From: Kluyvera genomosp. 1
GTDB taxonomy: Bacteria; Pseudomonadota; Gammaproteobacteria; Enterobacterales; Enterobacteriaceae
Assembly (NCBI RefSeq): GCF_001266615.1
Contig: NZ_LGHZ01000027.1
Span: forward strand, 1-64,000
Reading direction: 5' to 3'
Length of the DNA: 64,000 nt
Shown here: positions 1 to 9,153 of the stretch, in pieces
Position numbering within the stretch: position 1 is the stretch's first letter
Layout: each line of letters starts with the position of its first letter
Notes under the pieces: model-generated
Seen by the model: only the letters and a program-made list of their open reading frames with translations
The model's database searches: none
Told to the model about the DNA's origin: nothing
Program-made: the position numbers and the translations under genes

Positions 1-149
1 CTGGATGCACCATCTTCTCCTGAATGAATCCCCCCATTGTTTCTGAATTCCTGAATATCCCTTGCTTCACATCTCATTTTTTTCTGAACTTAAAAATCAC
101 ACTTTTCTCATTGGCAACCTATTCTTTCCTCTATAATTTATCGCTGGAT

Positions 150-271
150 ACTCGTCATACTTCGAGTTGCATGTGCGTTGGCTGCGCTCGCTCACCCGGA
201 TCACTTACCTGGTAAGCTTATCGGGATTTCCTCACTTGCCGCCTTCTCGCAACTCGAATTATTTAGAGTTT
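150..271. repeat. Imperfect palindromic intergenic repeat
   Basis: An inverted repeat of about 120 bp. The outer arms TTCGAGTTGC (161-170) and GCAACTCGAA (249-258) are perfectly complementary, and a small central palindrome (CTTACC/GGTAAG, 204-216) lies between them. It resembles the mobile palindromic repeats scattered between genes in enterobacteria. It sits just upstream of the BON lipoprotein and could fold in a transcript. The family name is not assigned because no search was possible. Confidence 0.6.
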
Positions 272-314
272 ATACGCCCATATTTTGGCGACATTACTGC
301 AAGGAGAGAAATCC

Positions 315-629
315 ATGAAATGGTTCAAAGCAATGGCGGCGTTTTGCGCAGCGCTTTTGGTAGCAATCTCGCTGTCCGGCTGTGCGGGTTCGTCAACCAA
401 GGAAAGTACCGGCGGCTACATTGACGACACGGTCATCACCACCAAAGTGAAAACCGCGCTGTTTGGCGACAAAAACATTAAATCCAGCGAAATTAACGTG
501 CAGACTTTCAAAGGCCGCGTGCAGCTGAGTGGTTTTGTGTCATCATCGGCCGACGCACAGCGTGCAGTTGAGCTGACGCGCCAGGTTCAGGGCGTGCGAG
601 TCGTTGAAAATGACATGAAAATTAAATGA
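315..629 (+). CDS. BON-domain outer-membrane lipoprotein
   Basis: A 104-residue protein with an N-terminal signal and a lipobox ending LSGC, so Cys23 should be lipidated. The mature part is a single BON domain (about residues 36-104), with typical alternating strands and conserved glycines (VQLSGFV, VQGVRVVENDM). BON domains bind phospholipid or peptidoglycan, and relatives such as OsmY and DolP act in the periplasm. The start at 315 is chosen because AAGGAG lies 7-8 bases upstream and the signal peptide begins there; an in-frame upstream start lacks both. It is followed at once by a terminator, so it is monocistronic. The specific role is unknown. Confidence 0.85.
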   Translation: MKWFKAMAAFCAALLVAISLSGCAGSSTKESTGGYIDDTVITTKVKTALFGDKNIKSSEINVQTFKGRVQLSGFVSSSADAQRAVELTRQVQGVRVVENDMKIK

Positions 630-650
630 TTGTCGACATAATATAAATAC

Positions 651-675
651 AAAGGCGCCCGACGGCGCCTTTGTT
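651..675 (+). terminator. Rho-independent terminator of the BON lipoprotein gene
   Basis: A perfect stem AAAGGCGCC/GGCGCCTTT with loop CGAC begins 22 bases after the stop codon and is followed by a short T-rich tract. Confidence 0.8.
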
Positions 676-751
676 GTCTCTACGGCTGTCAGCGACAATG
701 CGCCCCTTTTGCGATAAAGTAACAAGACATTATCCGATGGGTGAGAAGACG

Positions 752-1318
752 ATGTACGAGCGCTACGCTGGATTGATTTTTGATATGGATGGCACCATCC
801 TTGATACCGAACCGACGCATCGTAAGGCATGGAAAGAAGTGCTGGGTCGCTACGGTATGCGTTTTGATGAGCAGGCGATGGTGGCGCTTAATGGCTCCCC
901 GACCTGGCGTATTGCGCAGGCTATTATTGAAAGCCATGAGGCAGACCTGGATCCTCATCTTCTCGCGCGTGAAAAAACGCAGGCCGTTAAAGAGATGCTG
1001 TTGGATTCCGTCACGCCTTTACCGCTGATTGAGGTGGTGAAAGCCTGGCATGGTCGCCGCCCGATGTCGGTAGGGACCGGGAGTGAAAGCGCGATTGCTG
1101 AGGCTCTGCTGGCCCATTTAGGGCTACGTCATTACTTTGCGGCCGTTGTTGCCGCCGATCACGTCAAATTGCATAAGCCTGCGCCGGATACCTTTTTGCT
1201 GTGTGCCGAACGTATGGGCGTGGCACCAGAACGCTGCGTGGTGTTTGAAGATGCTGATTTTGGCCTTCAGGCCGCCGCTGCGGCGGGGATGGATGCCGTT
1301 GACGTGCGTCTGCTGTGA
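752..1318 (+). CDS. yqaB: Fructose-1-phosphate/6-phosphogluconate phosphatase (HAD family)
   Basis: A 188-residue haloacid-dehalogenase-like phosphatase, the same length as and closely similar to E. coli YqaB. Motif I is FDMDGTILD, with nucleophile Asp11 and acid Asp13. The S/T motif is VGTGSES, the conserved Lys lies in KLHKPAPD, and the metal-binding motif is FEDADFG. YqaB dephosphorylates small sugar phosphates in the cytosol. The ATG at 752 matches the family N-terminus (MYERYAGLIFD); longer in-frame starts are not family-like. The stop overlaps the next gene by four bases, so yqaB and yqaA are translationally coupled. Confidence 0.93.
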   Translation: MYERYAGLIFDMDGTILDTEPTHRKAWKEVLGRYGMRFDEQAMVALNGSPTWRIAQAIIESHEADLDPHLLAREKTQAVKEMLLDSVTPLPLIEVVKAWHGRRPMSVGTGSESAIAEALLAHLGLRHYFAAVVAADHVKLHKPAPDTFLLCAERMGVAPERCVVFEDADFGLQAAAAAGMDAVDVRLL

Positions 1319-1743
1319 ATGAACTTCTGGCACTGGGGTCGCTGTTTGCAAGCAGCTTCCTCAGTGCGACGCTGCTGCCTGGGAACTCTGAAGCGGTATT
1401 GGTTGCGTTGTTGCTTTCTGGAGCCAGCAAACCTTGGCTTTTAGTAGCAATAGCAACAATGGGTAATAGCCTTGGCGGGGCAACTAACGTTATTCTTGGT
1501 CGTTTTTTTCCATTACGCAAAACATCGCGTTGGCAGGAAAAGGCAGTGGGTTGGCTACGTCGCTACGGCGCGGCTACGTTACTGCTGAGCTGGATGCCAG
1601 TGATTGGCGATTTGCTGTGCCTGTTGGCAGGGTGGATGCGAATTTCCTGGGGACCGGTACTCTTTTTTTTATGCCTGGGTAAAGCGCTGCGCTACATCGT
1701 AGTGGCGGCGCTGACGCTCCAGGGCATGACGTGGTGGCACTAA
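1315..1743 (+). CDS. yqaA: YqaA inner-membrane protein (SNARE-associated/DedA-like)
   Basis: A 142-residue membrane protein, the same length as E. coli YqaA. It has the SNARE-associated/VTT-type core: an N-terminal hydrophobic segment, the motif LLPGNSE, a glycine-rich TMGNSLGGATN segment, and a C-terminal pair of helices ending in WWH. DedA/VTT relatives are linked to lipid-carrier flipping and membrane homeostasis, but YqaA itself has no firm function. It starts with GTG inside the yqaB stop region (GTGA overlap). Confidence 0.9.
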   Translation: MNELLALGSLFASSFLSATLLPGNSEAVLVALLLSGASKPWLLVAIATMGNSLGGATNVILGRFFPLRKTSRWQEKAVGWLRRYGAATLLLSWMPVIGDLLCLLAGWMRISWGPVLFFLCLGKALRYIVVAALTLQGMTWWH

Positions 1744-1824
1744 TTGGATGGTTGGTGGACGAGTCCCCATCTCCACGATGACAATTATGCTTAATAAAAT
1801 GAATTCGACAGGCGGGAGGTCAAT

Positions 1825-3369
1825 TTGATCCCGGACGTATCACAGGCGCTGTCCTGGCTGGAAAAACATCCTCAGGCTCTTAAAGGGATCCAGCGCGGTC
1901 TTGAGCGTGAAACTCTTCGTGTTAATGCAGATGGTTCATTGGCAACAACCGGTCATCCGGAGGCGCTAGGCTCCACGCTGACCCACAAATGGATAACCAC
2001 CGACTTCGCAGAAGCGCTGTTGGAGTTCATTACGCCGGTTGATGGCGACATTGACCACATGCTGACGCTGCTGCGCGATGTACATCGCTATACCGCTCGT
2101 CAGCTTGGCGATGAGCGTATGTGGCCGTTGAGCATGCCGTGCTATATCGCACCGGGGCAGGATATCGAACTGGCGCAGTATGGCACCTCTAACGTTGGGC
2201 GTTTGAAAACGCTGTACCGTGAAGGGCTTAAAAACCGCTACGGTGCGCTGATGCAGACGATTTCCGGCGTCCACTACAACTTCTCACTGCCGATGGCATT
2301 CTGGCAGGCGAAGTGTGGCGTTCACGATAAAGAGGCGATTTCTGCGGGCTATTTCCGTTTGATTCGTAACTACTATCGCTTTGGCTGGGTGATTCCGTAC
2401 CTGTTCGGTGCCTCTCCGGCCATTTGCTCCTCATTCCTGCAGGGCAAACCGACGACGCTGCCGTTTGAGAAAACCGACTGCGGTATGTACTACCTGCCTT
2501 ACGCAACCTCGCTGCGCCTAAGCGACCTGGGTTATACCAATAAGTCGCAAAGCAATCTCGGAATTACGTTTAACGAATTGCACGAGTATGTGGCAGGATT
2601 GAAGCGGGCCATTAAAACGCCGTCGGAAGAGTATGCGCGCATTGGTCTTGAGAAAGACGGCAAGCACCTGCAGATTAACAGCAACATTCTGCAAATTGAG
2701 AATGAGCTGTACGCGCCGATTCGTCCAAAACGCGTGACCCGAGACGGTGAAACACCATCTGACGCGCTGCTGCGCGGCGGTATCGAGTACATCGAAGTGC
2801 GTTCGCTTGATATCAACCCGTTCTCGCCAATTGGCGTTGACGAGCAGCAGATCCGTTTCCTCGACCTGTTTATGGTGTGGTGCGTACTGGCCGATGCGCC
2901 GGAAATGAGCAGCGATGAGCTGCTGTGTACCCGTACTAACTGGAATCGCGTGATTCTGGAAGGGCGTAAGCCGGGTCTGACGTTGGGTATTGGCTGCGAA
3001 ACCGCGCAGTTCCCGCTGACTAAAGTCGGTAAAGATCTGTTCCATGACCTCAAGCGCGTCGCTCAGACGCTGGACGGCATGAACGGTGGCACCGAGTATC
3101 AAAAAGTCTGCGATGAACTGGTAGCCTGTTTTGATAATCCAGAATTAACCTTCTCCGCTCGCATTCTGCGTTCTATGCTTGAGAGTGGGATTGGTGGAAC
3201 CGGTAAAGCGCTGGCGGAACAGTATCGCACAATGCTGCGTGAAGAACCGTTAGAGGTGCTGAGCGAAGAGGATTTCGCGAAGGAACGCGATGCGTCCAGA
3301 GAACGTCAGCGTCAAATTGAAGAAGCGGATAGCGAATCGTTTGAAGCTTTGCTGGCGAGACACGCTTGA
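1825..3369 (+). CDS. gshA: Glutamate-cysteine ligase, first step of glutathione synthesis
   Basis: A 514-residue type 1 gamma-glutamylcysteine synthetase that joins L-glutamate and L-cysteine using ATP, the rate-limiting step of glutathione synthesis. It matches E. coli GshA through most of its length (for example [36 protein letters not shown]). It starts with TTG, as E. coli gshA does, with GGGAGG seven bases upstream, which may limit its expression. It is separated from yqaA by about 80 bases and followed by the antisense-strand gene micA. Confidence 0.97.
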   Translation: MIPDVSQALSWLEKHPQALKGIQRGLERETLRVNADGSLATTGHPEALGSTLTHKWITTDFAEALLEFITPVDGDIDHMLTLLRDVHRYTARQLGDERMWPLSMPCYIAPGQDIELAQYGTSNVGRLKTLYREGLKNRYGALMQTISGVHYNFSLPMAFWQAKCGVHDKEAISAGYFRLIRNYYRFGWVIPYLFGASPAICSSFLQGKPTTLPFEKTDCGMYYLPYATSLRLSDLGYTNKSQSNLGITFNELHEYVAGLKRAIKTPSEEYARIGLEKDGKHLQINSNILQIENELYAPIRPKRVTRDGETPSDALLRGGIEYIEVRSLDINPFSPIGVDEQQIRFLDLFMVWCVLADAPEMSSDELLCTRTNWNRVILEGRKPGLTLGIGCETAQFPLTKVGKDLFHDLKRVAQTLDGMNGGTEYQKVCDELVACFDNPELTFSARILRSMLESGIGGTGKALAEQYRTMLREEPLEVLSEEDFAKERDASRERQRQIEEADSESFEALLARHA

Positions 3370-3377
3370 TCCAAAAG

Positions 3378-3450
3378 AAAAAGGCCACATCACTGTGGCC
3401 AAAATATACATCTCTGAATCAGGGATGATGATAACAAATGCGCGTCTTTC
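3378..3450 (-). ncRNA. micA: MicA small RNA (Hfq-dependent, sigma-E regulon)
   Basis: The minus strand reads GAAAGACGCGCAUUUGUUAU at the 5' end. A central hairpin follows (CCCUGAUUCAGAGAUG region), then an intrinsic terminator with stem GGCCACA/UGUGGCC and a U run. Length (about 73 nt), sequence and location between gshA and luxS match E. coli MicA. MicA base-pairs with ompA and other porin mRNAs through its 5' region and represses them during envelope stress. The hairpin also lies just beyond the gshA stop, so it may end gshA transcripts too. Confidence 0.95.
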
Positions 3451-3456
3451 ATATAC

Positions 3457-3484
3457 TCAGACTGGCATTGGAACAAAGAGTTCA
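3457..3484 (-). promoter_or_regulatory. Sigma-E promoter of micA
   Basis: On the minus strand a -35 element GAACT (3479-3483) and a -10 element TCTGA (3457-3461) are about 17 bases apart. The -10 ends six bases before the inferred MicA 5' end at 3450. This matches the sigma-E consensus (GGAACTT ... TCNNA) and the known control of micA. Confidence 0.75.
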
Positions 3485-3626
3485 GTTTATTTTAAAAAAA
3501 ATCACATTATCCTGAAGCAGAACGAGTGGTAATGCATAAAGTTGATTCTATTCAATGGGTTATTTTTTACCCGATAGAATAAAGTGCAGTGCTCGGGAGC
3601 ATGAAGGTGATATCGGAGGTTACGAA

Positions 3627-4142
3627 ATGCCGTTGTTAGATAGCTTCACAGTCGATCATACCCGTATGGAAGCCCCAGCCGTTCGCGTGGCGAAGAAGAT
3701 GAATACCCCGCACGGCGACGCAATCACGGTTTTTGACCTGCGTTTTTGCGTACCAAACCAGGAAGTGATGCCGGAAAAAGGTATCCACACTCTGGAGCAC
3801 CTCTTTGCGGGCTTCATGCGTGACCATCTGAACGGTAACGGCGTTGAAATTATCGATATCTCGCCGATGGGTTGCCGTACCGGCTTCTACATGAGCCTGA
3901 TTGGTACGCCGGAAGAGCAGCGCGTTGCGGATGCCTGGAAAGCGGCGATGGCCGATGTTCTGAAAGTGAAGGATCAAAATCAGATCCCTGAGCTGAACGT
4001 CTACCAGTGCGGCACCTACCAGATGCACTCTCTGAGCGAAGCGCAGGATATCGCGCGTCACATCATTGACCGCGGTGTACGCATTAACAGCAATGATGAA
4101 CTGGCACTGCCAAAAGAGACGCTGCAGGAACTGCACATCTAG
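3627..4142 (+). CDS. luxS: S-ribosylhomocysteine lyase (AI-2 synthesis)
   Basis: A 171-residue metalloenzyme that cleaves S-ribosylhomocysteine to homocysteine and DPD, the precursor of autoinducer 2, in the activated methyl cycle. The metal ligands are visible: His54 and His58 in HTLEH and the Cys of YQCGTYQ. The catalytic Cys lies in MGCRTGFYM. The ATG at 3627 follows GGAGGT at a normal distance and gives the canonical N-terminus [12 protein letters not shown] long luxS 5' leader would overlap micA in antisense, as described in E. coli. Confidence 0.98.
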   Translation: MPLLDSFTVDHTRMEAPAVRVAKKMNTPHGDAITVFDLRFCVPNQEVMPEKGIHTLEHLFAGFMRDHLNGNGVEIIDISPMGCRTGFYMSLIGTPEEQRVADAWKAAMADVLKVKDQNQIPELNVYQCGTYQMHSLSEAQDIARHIIDRGVRINSNDELALPKETLQELHI

Positions 4143-4162
4143 TTTCTCAGACAGAAACAAAC

Positions 4163-4195
4163 AAAAACCCCGGGGCTTGCTCCGGGGTTTTTGTT
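4163..4195 (+). terminator. luxS rho-independent terminator
   Basis: A GC-rich hairpin (ACCCCGG ... CCGGGGT) about 25 bases after the luxS stop, flanked by A and T runs. It can work in both directions. Confidence 0.85.
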
Positions 4196-4285
4196 TGTAG
4201 GTAATGCGCGCGGATAAACGCAAGGGCGGTCATTGATTGCCGATGGGGAGTCGGGGCTCAGCCATAGTGTTTTGCTGATAGGCAT

Positions 4286-4317
4286 AAAAAAGCCAGCTCA
4301 TCTGAGCTGGCTTTTTC
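4286..4317 (-). terminator. emrB rho-independent terminator (bidirectional)
   Basis: A perfect 10-bp stem AGCCAGCTCA/TGAGCTGGCT with a two-base loop (4291-4312), with A6 on one side and T5 on the other. It lies directly beyond the emrB stop, between the convergent luxS and emrB genes. Confidence 0.88.
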
Positions 4318-4318
4318 T

Positions 4319-5857
4319 TTAGTGAGCGCCTCCGCCTCCGCCGCCTGCACCGAACGGCGGTTTGGCAAACCACACCAGTCCCAGCAGCACCAGGAAGATC
4401 CCCGCCGAAATCCAGAAGATTTCGTTGGCCGAGATAATGAGCCCCTGGTTGGTGATCTGTTGGGCTATCCAGCCGGAGGCCTGCTGCTGCGTCATCCCCA
4501 TGCTTTGCAGCTGATCGTACATCTGCTGGGCATTGGGGTTAAACGGCGTCACCGACTCGGTGAGCTGCGCGTGGTGCATTGCTTCACGGTTGGTCCACAG
4601 GGTCGTCGTTATCGATGTCCCGATAGACCCCGCCAGCGTGCGCGTAAAGTTCGACAAACTCGATGCCGCCGCCAAACGCTCAGGCGGTAGCCCGGAGAGC
4701 GTGATGGTGGTGAGCGGCATGAAGAAGCATGCCACGGCGAAGCCCTGAATAAACTGCGGCCACGCCGACGCCCCGAAGTCCATTCCCGGCTCGAAGGTAT
4801 AGGCACGCCAGTAGAAGCAGACGGCGTACATGATAAAGCTGAACGTGACCAGACGGCGCATATCCAGCTTATGGGCAAAGCGCCCAATAATCGGCGACAG
4901 AAGTACCGGTATCACCCCAACTGGCGCTGACGCCAGGCCTGCCCACGTTGCGGTATAGCCGTAAACCTCCTGCAATAGCTGCGGCAAGAGAACTATTGCG
5001 CCGAAGTAGAGCATGTAGGCCAAACTGATACACAAACAGCCGATGGTAAAGTTTCGCGACTTAAACAACGAGAGATCGACTATCGGGTTGTCGTCCGTCA
5101 GCTCCCAGACGATCAGGAAGCTCAGCGATATCACCGCCACAATAGTGAGCACGATGATCTCGGTGGAGTTAAACCAGTCGAGCTCTTTACCCTGGTCGAG
5201 CATCACCTGCAGGCTACCAATACCCAGTACCAGCAGTGCCAGACCAATACCGTCGATACGGCGCTGTTCGGTTCGCGTTTCGCGTCCACGCAGGCTCTGC
5301 AGGCTTAATAACACCACCAGGGCACCGATAGGCACGTTGATGAAGAAGATCCAGCCCCAGTGATAGTTATCGCTAATATAACCACCGAGGATTGGCCCGC
5401 AAATTGGTGCGACGATAACCGTCATCGACCACAGCGCTAGCGCGATAGAACGCTTAGCCGGCGGATAGTTGCTAAGCAGCAGACTCTGCGACAGCGGAAT
5501 TAGCGGCCCGGCGACAATCCCCTGGATCACGCGGAAGAAGATAAGCATGCTCAGGCTGGTGGACATCCCACATGCCCACGAAGCAATCACGAAGGCAACA
5601 GTTGACCACAGGAACAGCTTAACCTCACCGACGCGCTTTGCCAGCCAGCCGGTAATGGGGATCGAGATGGCGTTAGCCACCCCGAATGAGGTAATAACCC
5701 ATGTCCCCTGGCTCAATGATGAGCCAAGGTTCCCGGCAATCGTGGGAATAGCCACGTTGGCGATGGTGGAGTCCAGCACCTGCATGAATGTCGCAAGCGA
5801 CAGCGCAATGGTCATAATGACCAGCTGCGCGCCTTCTAGCGGTTTTTGCGGTTGCAT
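4319..5857 (-). CDS. emrB: EmrB multidrug efflux MFS transporter (14-TM DHA2)
   Basis: A 512-residue inner-membrane drug:proton antiporter, nearly identical to E. coli EmrB from MQPQKPLEG to the unusual glycine-rich tail GAGGGGGGAH. DHA2 signatures include TFMQVLDSTIANVA (motif D1), the motif A region GWLAKRVGEVK and motif C GPILGGYISDNYHW. With EmrA and TolC it exports hydrophobic uncouplers and other toxic compounds across both membranes. The ATG at 5857 is preferred to a GTG three codons earlier because it gives the family N-terminus. It is downstream of emrA in the emrRAB operon, with a 16-base gap. Confidence 0.96.
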   Translation of the reverse strand: MQPQKPLEGAQLVIMTIALSLATFMQVLDSTIANVAIPTIAGNLGSSLSQGTWVITSFGVANAISIPITGWLAKRVGEVKLFLWSTVAFVIASWACGMSTSLSMLIFFRVIQGIVAGPLIPLSQSLLLSNYPPAKRSIALALWSMTVIVAPICGPILGGYISDNYHWGWIFFINVPIGALVVLLSLQSLRGRETRTEQRRIDGIGLALLVLGIGSLQVMLDQGKELDWFNSTEIIVLTIVAVISLSFLIVWELTDDNPIVDLSLFKSRNFTIGCLCISLAYMLYFGAIVLLPQLLQEVYGYTATWAGLASAPVGVIPVLLSPIIGRFAHKLDMRRLVTFSFIMYAVCFYWRAYTFEPGMDFGASAWPQFIQGFAVACFFMPLTTITLSGLPPERLAAASSLSNFTRTLAGSIGTSITTTLWTNREAMHHAQLTESVTPFNPNAQQMYDQLQSMGMTQQQASGWIAQQITNQGLIISANEIFWISAGIFLVLLGLVWFAKPPFGAGGGGGGAH

Positions 5858-5873
5858 TACGCGCACCCCAGCA

Positions 5874-7046
5874 TTAGTTGGCGTTGGCCTGGACGATATC
5901 GTTGATCAGCTTGTTGACCGGATCGAGGCTGATTTCACGCGCGTTGCTTTCGTAAACCGGGCTGGTACGGATCTCATTCGCCAGCATTTGCCCGTCGCGG
6001 TTAGAGGTATCGACCTTAACCAGCGTAGACAGGCCAATACGCAGCGGATGTTTCGCCAGCTGGTCAGCATCCAGTTCAACACGCACCGGCAAGCGCTGGA
6101 CGACTTTGATCCAGTTACCGGTAGCGTTCTGTGCTGGCAGCAGGGAGAAGGCGCTACCGGTACCCATATCCAGACCAACCACTTTGCCGGTGTACTTCAC
6201 ATCATCGCCGTAAATATCACTGATGACGGTAACCGGCTGGCCAATGCGCATATGCGCAAGCTGGGTTTCTTTAAAGTTAGCATCGACCCACAGGTTACTT
6301 GCTGGCACGACGGCCATCAGCGGAGTAGTTGGGCTAATCTGCGCGCCCGGCTGTACGGAACGACGGGAAACGTAGCCGCTCATCGGGCTGACGATTTTGG
6401 TACGTTGCAGTGCAAGCCATGCGTTACGCACATCGGTCGCTGCCTGGCGAACGGTAGGCTGTTCTTCCAGGGTGGTGCCGAGGATCATCGCCTGGTTCGC
6501 GTTGTACTGCTGAACGGCGACGTTCAGGGCTGCCTGAGCGCTGGTCACGGCATCTCTGGCGTGCTGCAGCTCTTCGCGGCCAATCAGGTTTGCGCTGCCT
6601 AGCGGAATACGACGGTTAAGGTCGGTTTGCGCCTGCGACAGGGTGGTTTTACGAATTTCGATATTGGCCTGCAGCTGCTTGTTGTTGATCATCAGCTGAC
6701 GCATCTGACGTACGCTGGAGGCCAGCGTGGTCTGTGCTTTTTCAAAGGCCTGCTGCGCATCGGTCTGGTCAAGCGTCACCAACACATCGCCTTCTTTGAT
6801 GTAGTCGGTGTTATCTGCCCAGACTTTGGTAACGCTACCGGATACCTGCGACATGATTTGAACCTGGTTACCCGCCACGTATGCGTCATCGGTTTCCTCA
6901 AAATGACGCAAGACTAAGAACCAGTAACTGCCATAGATAATGCCAATAATAACAAAGAGCAAGGTCAACAAGATGAGGATGCGATTACGCTTGCCTTTCT
7001 TGTTGGCGGGTTGCTGCGGGGCTTGAGTCTCCGCATTTGCGCTCAT
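5874..7046 (-). CDS. emrA: EmrA periplasmic membrane-fusion protein
   Basis: A 390-residue HlyD-family adaptor linking EmrB to TolC. A short cytoplasmic N-terminus is followed by one membrane helix (about residues 23-43), a biotinyl-lipoyl half (DDAYVAGNQVQIMSQVSG), a long alpha-hairpin with coiled-coil character (about 95-205), and the second lipoyl and beta-barrel parts (SPMSGYVSRRSVQPGAQ). The ATG at 7046, with GGAGAA just upstream, gives the E. coli-like start MSANAETQ. An in-frame start four codons earlier is less likely. Confidence 0.96.
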   Translation of the reverse strand: MSANAETQAPQQPANKKGKRNRILILLTLLFVIIGIIYGSYWFLVLRHFEETDDAYVAGNQVQIMSQVSGSVTKVWADNTDYIKEGDVLVTLDQTDAQQAFEKAQTTLASSVRQMRQLMINNKQLQANIEIRKTTLSQAQTDLNRRIPLGSANLIGREELQHARDAVTSAQAALNVAVQQYNANQAMILGTTLEEQPTVRQAATDVRNAWLALQRTKIVSPMSGYVSRRSVQPGAQISPTTPLMAVVPASNLWVDANFKETQLAHMRIGQPVTVISDIYGDDVKYTGKVVGLDMGTGSAFSLLPAQNATGNWIKVVQRLPVRVELDADQLAKHPLRIGLSTLVKVDTSNRDGQMLANEIRTSPVYESNAREISLDPVNKLINDIVQANAN

Positions 7047-7103
7047 GTGATTCTCCACATTCTTATTATTTATACCGGCTTAAGCCGACTTGTTTACCGT
7101 AAA

Positions 7104-7138
7104 AGGCCAGCAGGGATTATCTGCTGGCCTGTTTGTTT
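7104..7138. terminator. Hairpin in the emrR-emrA intergenic region
   Basis: A perfect 10-bp stem AGGCCAGCAG/CTGCTGGCCT (7104-7113 and 7121-7130). On the minus strand the stem is followed by TTTT, so it could partly terminate or process the emrRAB transcript between regulator and pump. On the plus strand the following bases are also T-rich. Confidence 0.5.
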
Positions 7139-7158
7139 TCTTTTCTATCGCGGTGGTA

Positions 7159-7689
7159 TCAACGCAGGGCGTCAAGCACTGTGCCATCCTCTTCCATCTG
7201 ATCCAGACGGGTGAGAAGTTTGCGGGTGATATGTTCAAGCTGGTCTTTCTCAGCATGGCTTAATGATGACCAAAGCTGATGCAGACAGTTATGCTGCGGC
7301 GGCAGAACCTCGTTCAGGAACTCGCGACCTTTGTCGGTGAGCTGCAGATGCAGGCAGCGGCGATCGTTGTCGCTTTCACGACGTTCAATCCAGCCACGCT
7401 TTTCCAGCTCATCGGCAATGCGGGTGGCATTGGTGCGCGATGATCCCAGCGCGCAGCTGAGTTCGGAAGGCTGAATGCTGTGGTTTTCTTGAGACTCCAG
7501 CGTGATTAGCGCCATAAATAACGTCTCGTTAATCCCCTGAGCCTTCAGCATCTTATTGCGATTATCCAGCAGTTTGCCCTGCATGTGCATGCAAAGACGA
7601 GTCAGCAGAATTTCCTGGAATGGGAACTCTTCGCTGCGGCTGGCGCGGAATTTCAGCATTTGTTCAATGGGCGTAAACGAACTATCCAT
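7159..7689 (-). CDS. emrR: MarR-family repressor of the emrRAB operon
   Basis: A 176-residue winged-helix regulator matching E. coli EmrR (MprA) in length and sequence ([18 protein letters not shown]...). The DNA-binding part includes the recognition helix [26 protein letters not shown] and the wing [16 protein letters not shown]. It represses emrRAB and is released by uncouplers such as CCCP and by salicylate-like ligands. It is the first gene of the operon, about 110 bases before emrA. Confidence 0.96.
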   Translation of the reverse strand: MDSSFTPIEQMLKFRASRSEEFPFQEILLTRLCMHMQGKLLDNRNKMLKAQGINETLFMALITLESQENHSIQPSELSCALGSSRTNATRIADELEKRGWIERRESDNDRRCLHLQLTDKGREFLNEVLPPQHNCLHQLWSSLSHAEKDQLEHITRKLLTRLDQMEEDGTVLDALR

Positions 7690-7719
7690 CTGGGCATTAC
7701 CTCATTAGTTACAGTCGAT

Positions 7720-7748
7720 ATAGTAACGAGAGTGACAAATAAAGTAAA
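7720..7748 (-). promoter_or_regulatory. Sigma-70 promoter of emrRAB
   Basis: On the minus strand -35 TTTACT (7743-7748) and -10 TACTAT (7720-7725) are 17 bases apart, placing the transcript start near 7713, about 24 bases before the emrR ATG. EmrR is expected to bind over or near this site. Confidence 0.65.
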
Positions 7749-7794
7749 TGAATTAATTGCCGTAATTTATGTAGTTAATCTATGACATACGCAC

Positions 7795-7814
7795 GCCGGG
7801 TACGTATACCCGGC
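7795..7814. terminator. Hairpin after the YgaY-like MFS gene
   Basis: A 20-base perfect palindrome GCCGGGTACGTATACCCGGC beginning ten bases beyond the MFS stop on the minus strand. No clear T run follows, so termination is uncertain; it may stabilise the 3' end. Confidence 0.45.
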
Positions 7815-7824
7815 ATTTGCTACG

Positions 7825-9006
7825 TTATTCAGCTTCCTGACGATGATAACCCCACCACCACACGAGCAAATTGGCGACGGCTATCAGGCTACCCGCCAGG
7901 CAAACGCCCAGCCAGCCTGCATGCTGCCATGCAGAGGCGGAGAGCAGCGAACCGGCAGCACCACCGATAAAATAGCTGGTCATATAGCCCGCCGTCAGGC
8001 GGTTACGCGCATCCGGCTGTACCCGGTAGATTACCGTCTGGTTGGTGATATGTACGCCCTGTACCATTAAATCGAGCACCAGAATGCCGACAATCAACGC
8101 CAGTGCTGAGGTATGCCCAAACCAGATGGCCACCCATGACAGCAGTAAAAGCACCAGGCCCCAGGTGGTGGTCAGGTGTGCTTTGCCCTTATCCGCCAGC
8201 CCACCGACCGACCTCGCGCCGAGTGCTCCAGCCGCACCCGCCAGACCGAATAATCCGATGGTGGCCTCTGAATAGTTGAACGGCGCGCCGGACAGCAGAA
8301 ATGCCATTGATGTCCACAAAATGCTGAAGTTGGCAAAGGTCAGACAGCCCAGTAGCGCGCGGGTGCGCAGCAGTTTATCGCGGGCGAAGAGGCTGAAAAT
8401 CGATCCTAACAGCTGCCCGTAGTTGAGGTGGTTCTGCTGCTTGAGCGTCGGCAGACCGCGCCATAGGGCAAGTGCCAGCAGTACCATTAGCACGGTGGCA
8501 ACCCAGTAAACGGTACGCCAGCCCCCCAGGCTTGCTAAAAGCCCGGCGACGGTACGCGCCAACAAGATACCCAGCAGCAGTCCGCTCATCACCGTACCGA
8601 CCACCTTGCCGCGTTTTTCGGGCGCGGCGAGGGTGGCGGCCAGCGGGACCAGCAGCTGGGCGACGACGGAAAACAGGCCGGTGAGGGCAGTGCCAAGAAT
8701 CATCATCGCCAGAGAATGGCTGTTGGCGGTAATTAGCATCCCTCCCGCGGCCAGCAGCGTCATGGTGACGATAAGCCGACGTCGTTCAAACATATCCCCT
8801 AACGGCACCAGGAACAGCAAGCCAACCGCGTAACCCAACTGGGCGGCGGTGACGATAAATCCGGCCTGGCTGGCGCTGAGCGAAAAGTTGCGGGCAATGG
8901 TCTCCAGCAGCGGCTGAGCGTAGTAGTTACTGGCGACCGCCAGACCCGTGGCGATAGACATTAGCGCAATAAGCGCGGGGCTAAGCCCATGCGAAGGTTT
9001 AGTCAT
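7825..9006 (-). CDS. MFS transporter, intact YgaY-like
   Basis: A 393-residue 12-helix major facilitator protein. Motif A-like sequences are VPLGDMFERRRLIV and GGLADKGKAH after helices 2 and 8, and the N-terminal half carries SNYYAQPLLETIA, typical of the drug/arabinose-efflux-like subgroup. It occupies the position between emrR and proX where E. coli K-12 has the broken ygaX/ygaY remnants. The substrate is unknown. It is separated from emrR by about 135 bases with a hairpin and probably has its own transcript. Confidence 0.85.
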   Translation of the reverse strand: MTKPSHGLSPALIALMSIATGLAVASNYYAQPLLETIARNFSLSASQAGFIVTAAQLGYAVGLLFLVPLGDMFERRRLIVTMTLLAAGGMLITANSHSLAMMILGTALTGLFSVVAQLLVPLAATLAAPEKRGKVVGTVMSGLLLGILLARTVAGLLASLGGWRTVYWVATVLMVLLALALWRGLPTLKQQNHLNYGQLLGSIFSLFARDKLLRTRALLGCLTFANFSILWTSMAFLLSGAPFNYSEATIGLFGLAGAAGALGARSVGGLADKGKAHLTTTWGLVLLLLSWVAIWFGHTSALALIVGILVLDLMVQGVHITNQTVIYRVQPDARNRLTAGYMTSYFIGGAAGSLLSASAWQHAGWLGVCLAGSLIAVANLLVWWWGYHRQEAE

Positions 9007-9153
9007 TGTTTAAGAGAGTATTGGTGAGAATGTTAGCAATCATAACGAATGGCGGCGGGGAGGGGGAAAATGTCGCGTAGCGGAATGTGCCATTGCGATT
9101 GTGGGGAAACTCCCGGCGCCATGGGCGGCGACGGGAGGGGTCGAACCAGGTCG

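Noticed and set aside
2518-3102. Minus-strand open frames inside gshA
   Set aside because: They are shadows of the gshA coding sequence with no independent evidence.
5469-6602. A 377-codon open frame on the plus strand across emrB/emrA
   Set aside because: It is antisense to highly conserved emr genes, has no ribosome-binding site or family motifs, and arises from their codon bias.
9111-9150. Possible tRNA-like fragment (GGGGTCGAACC) after the MFS gene
   Set aside because: Only a T-arm-like string is present; no acceptor, D or anticodon arms can be drawn.
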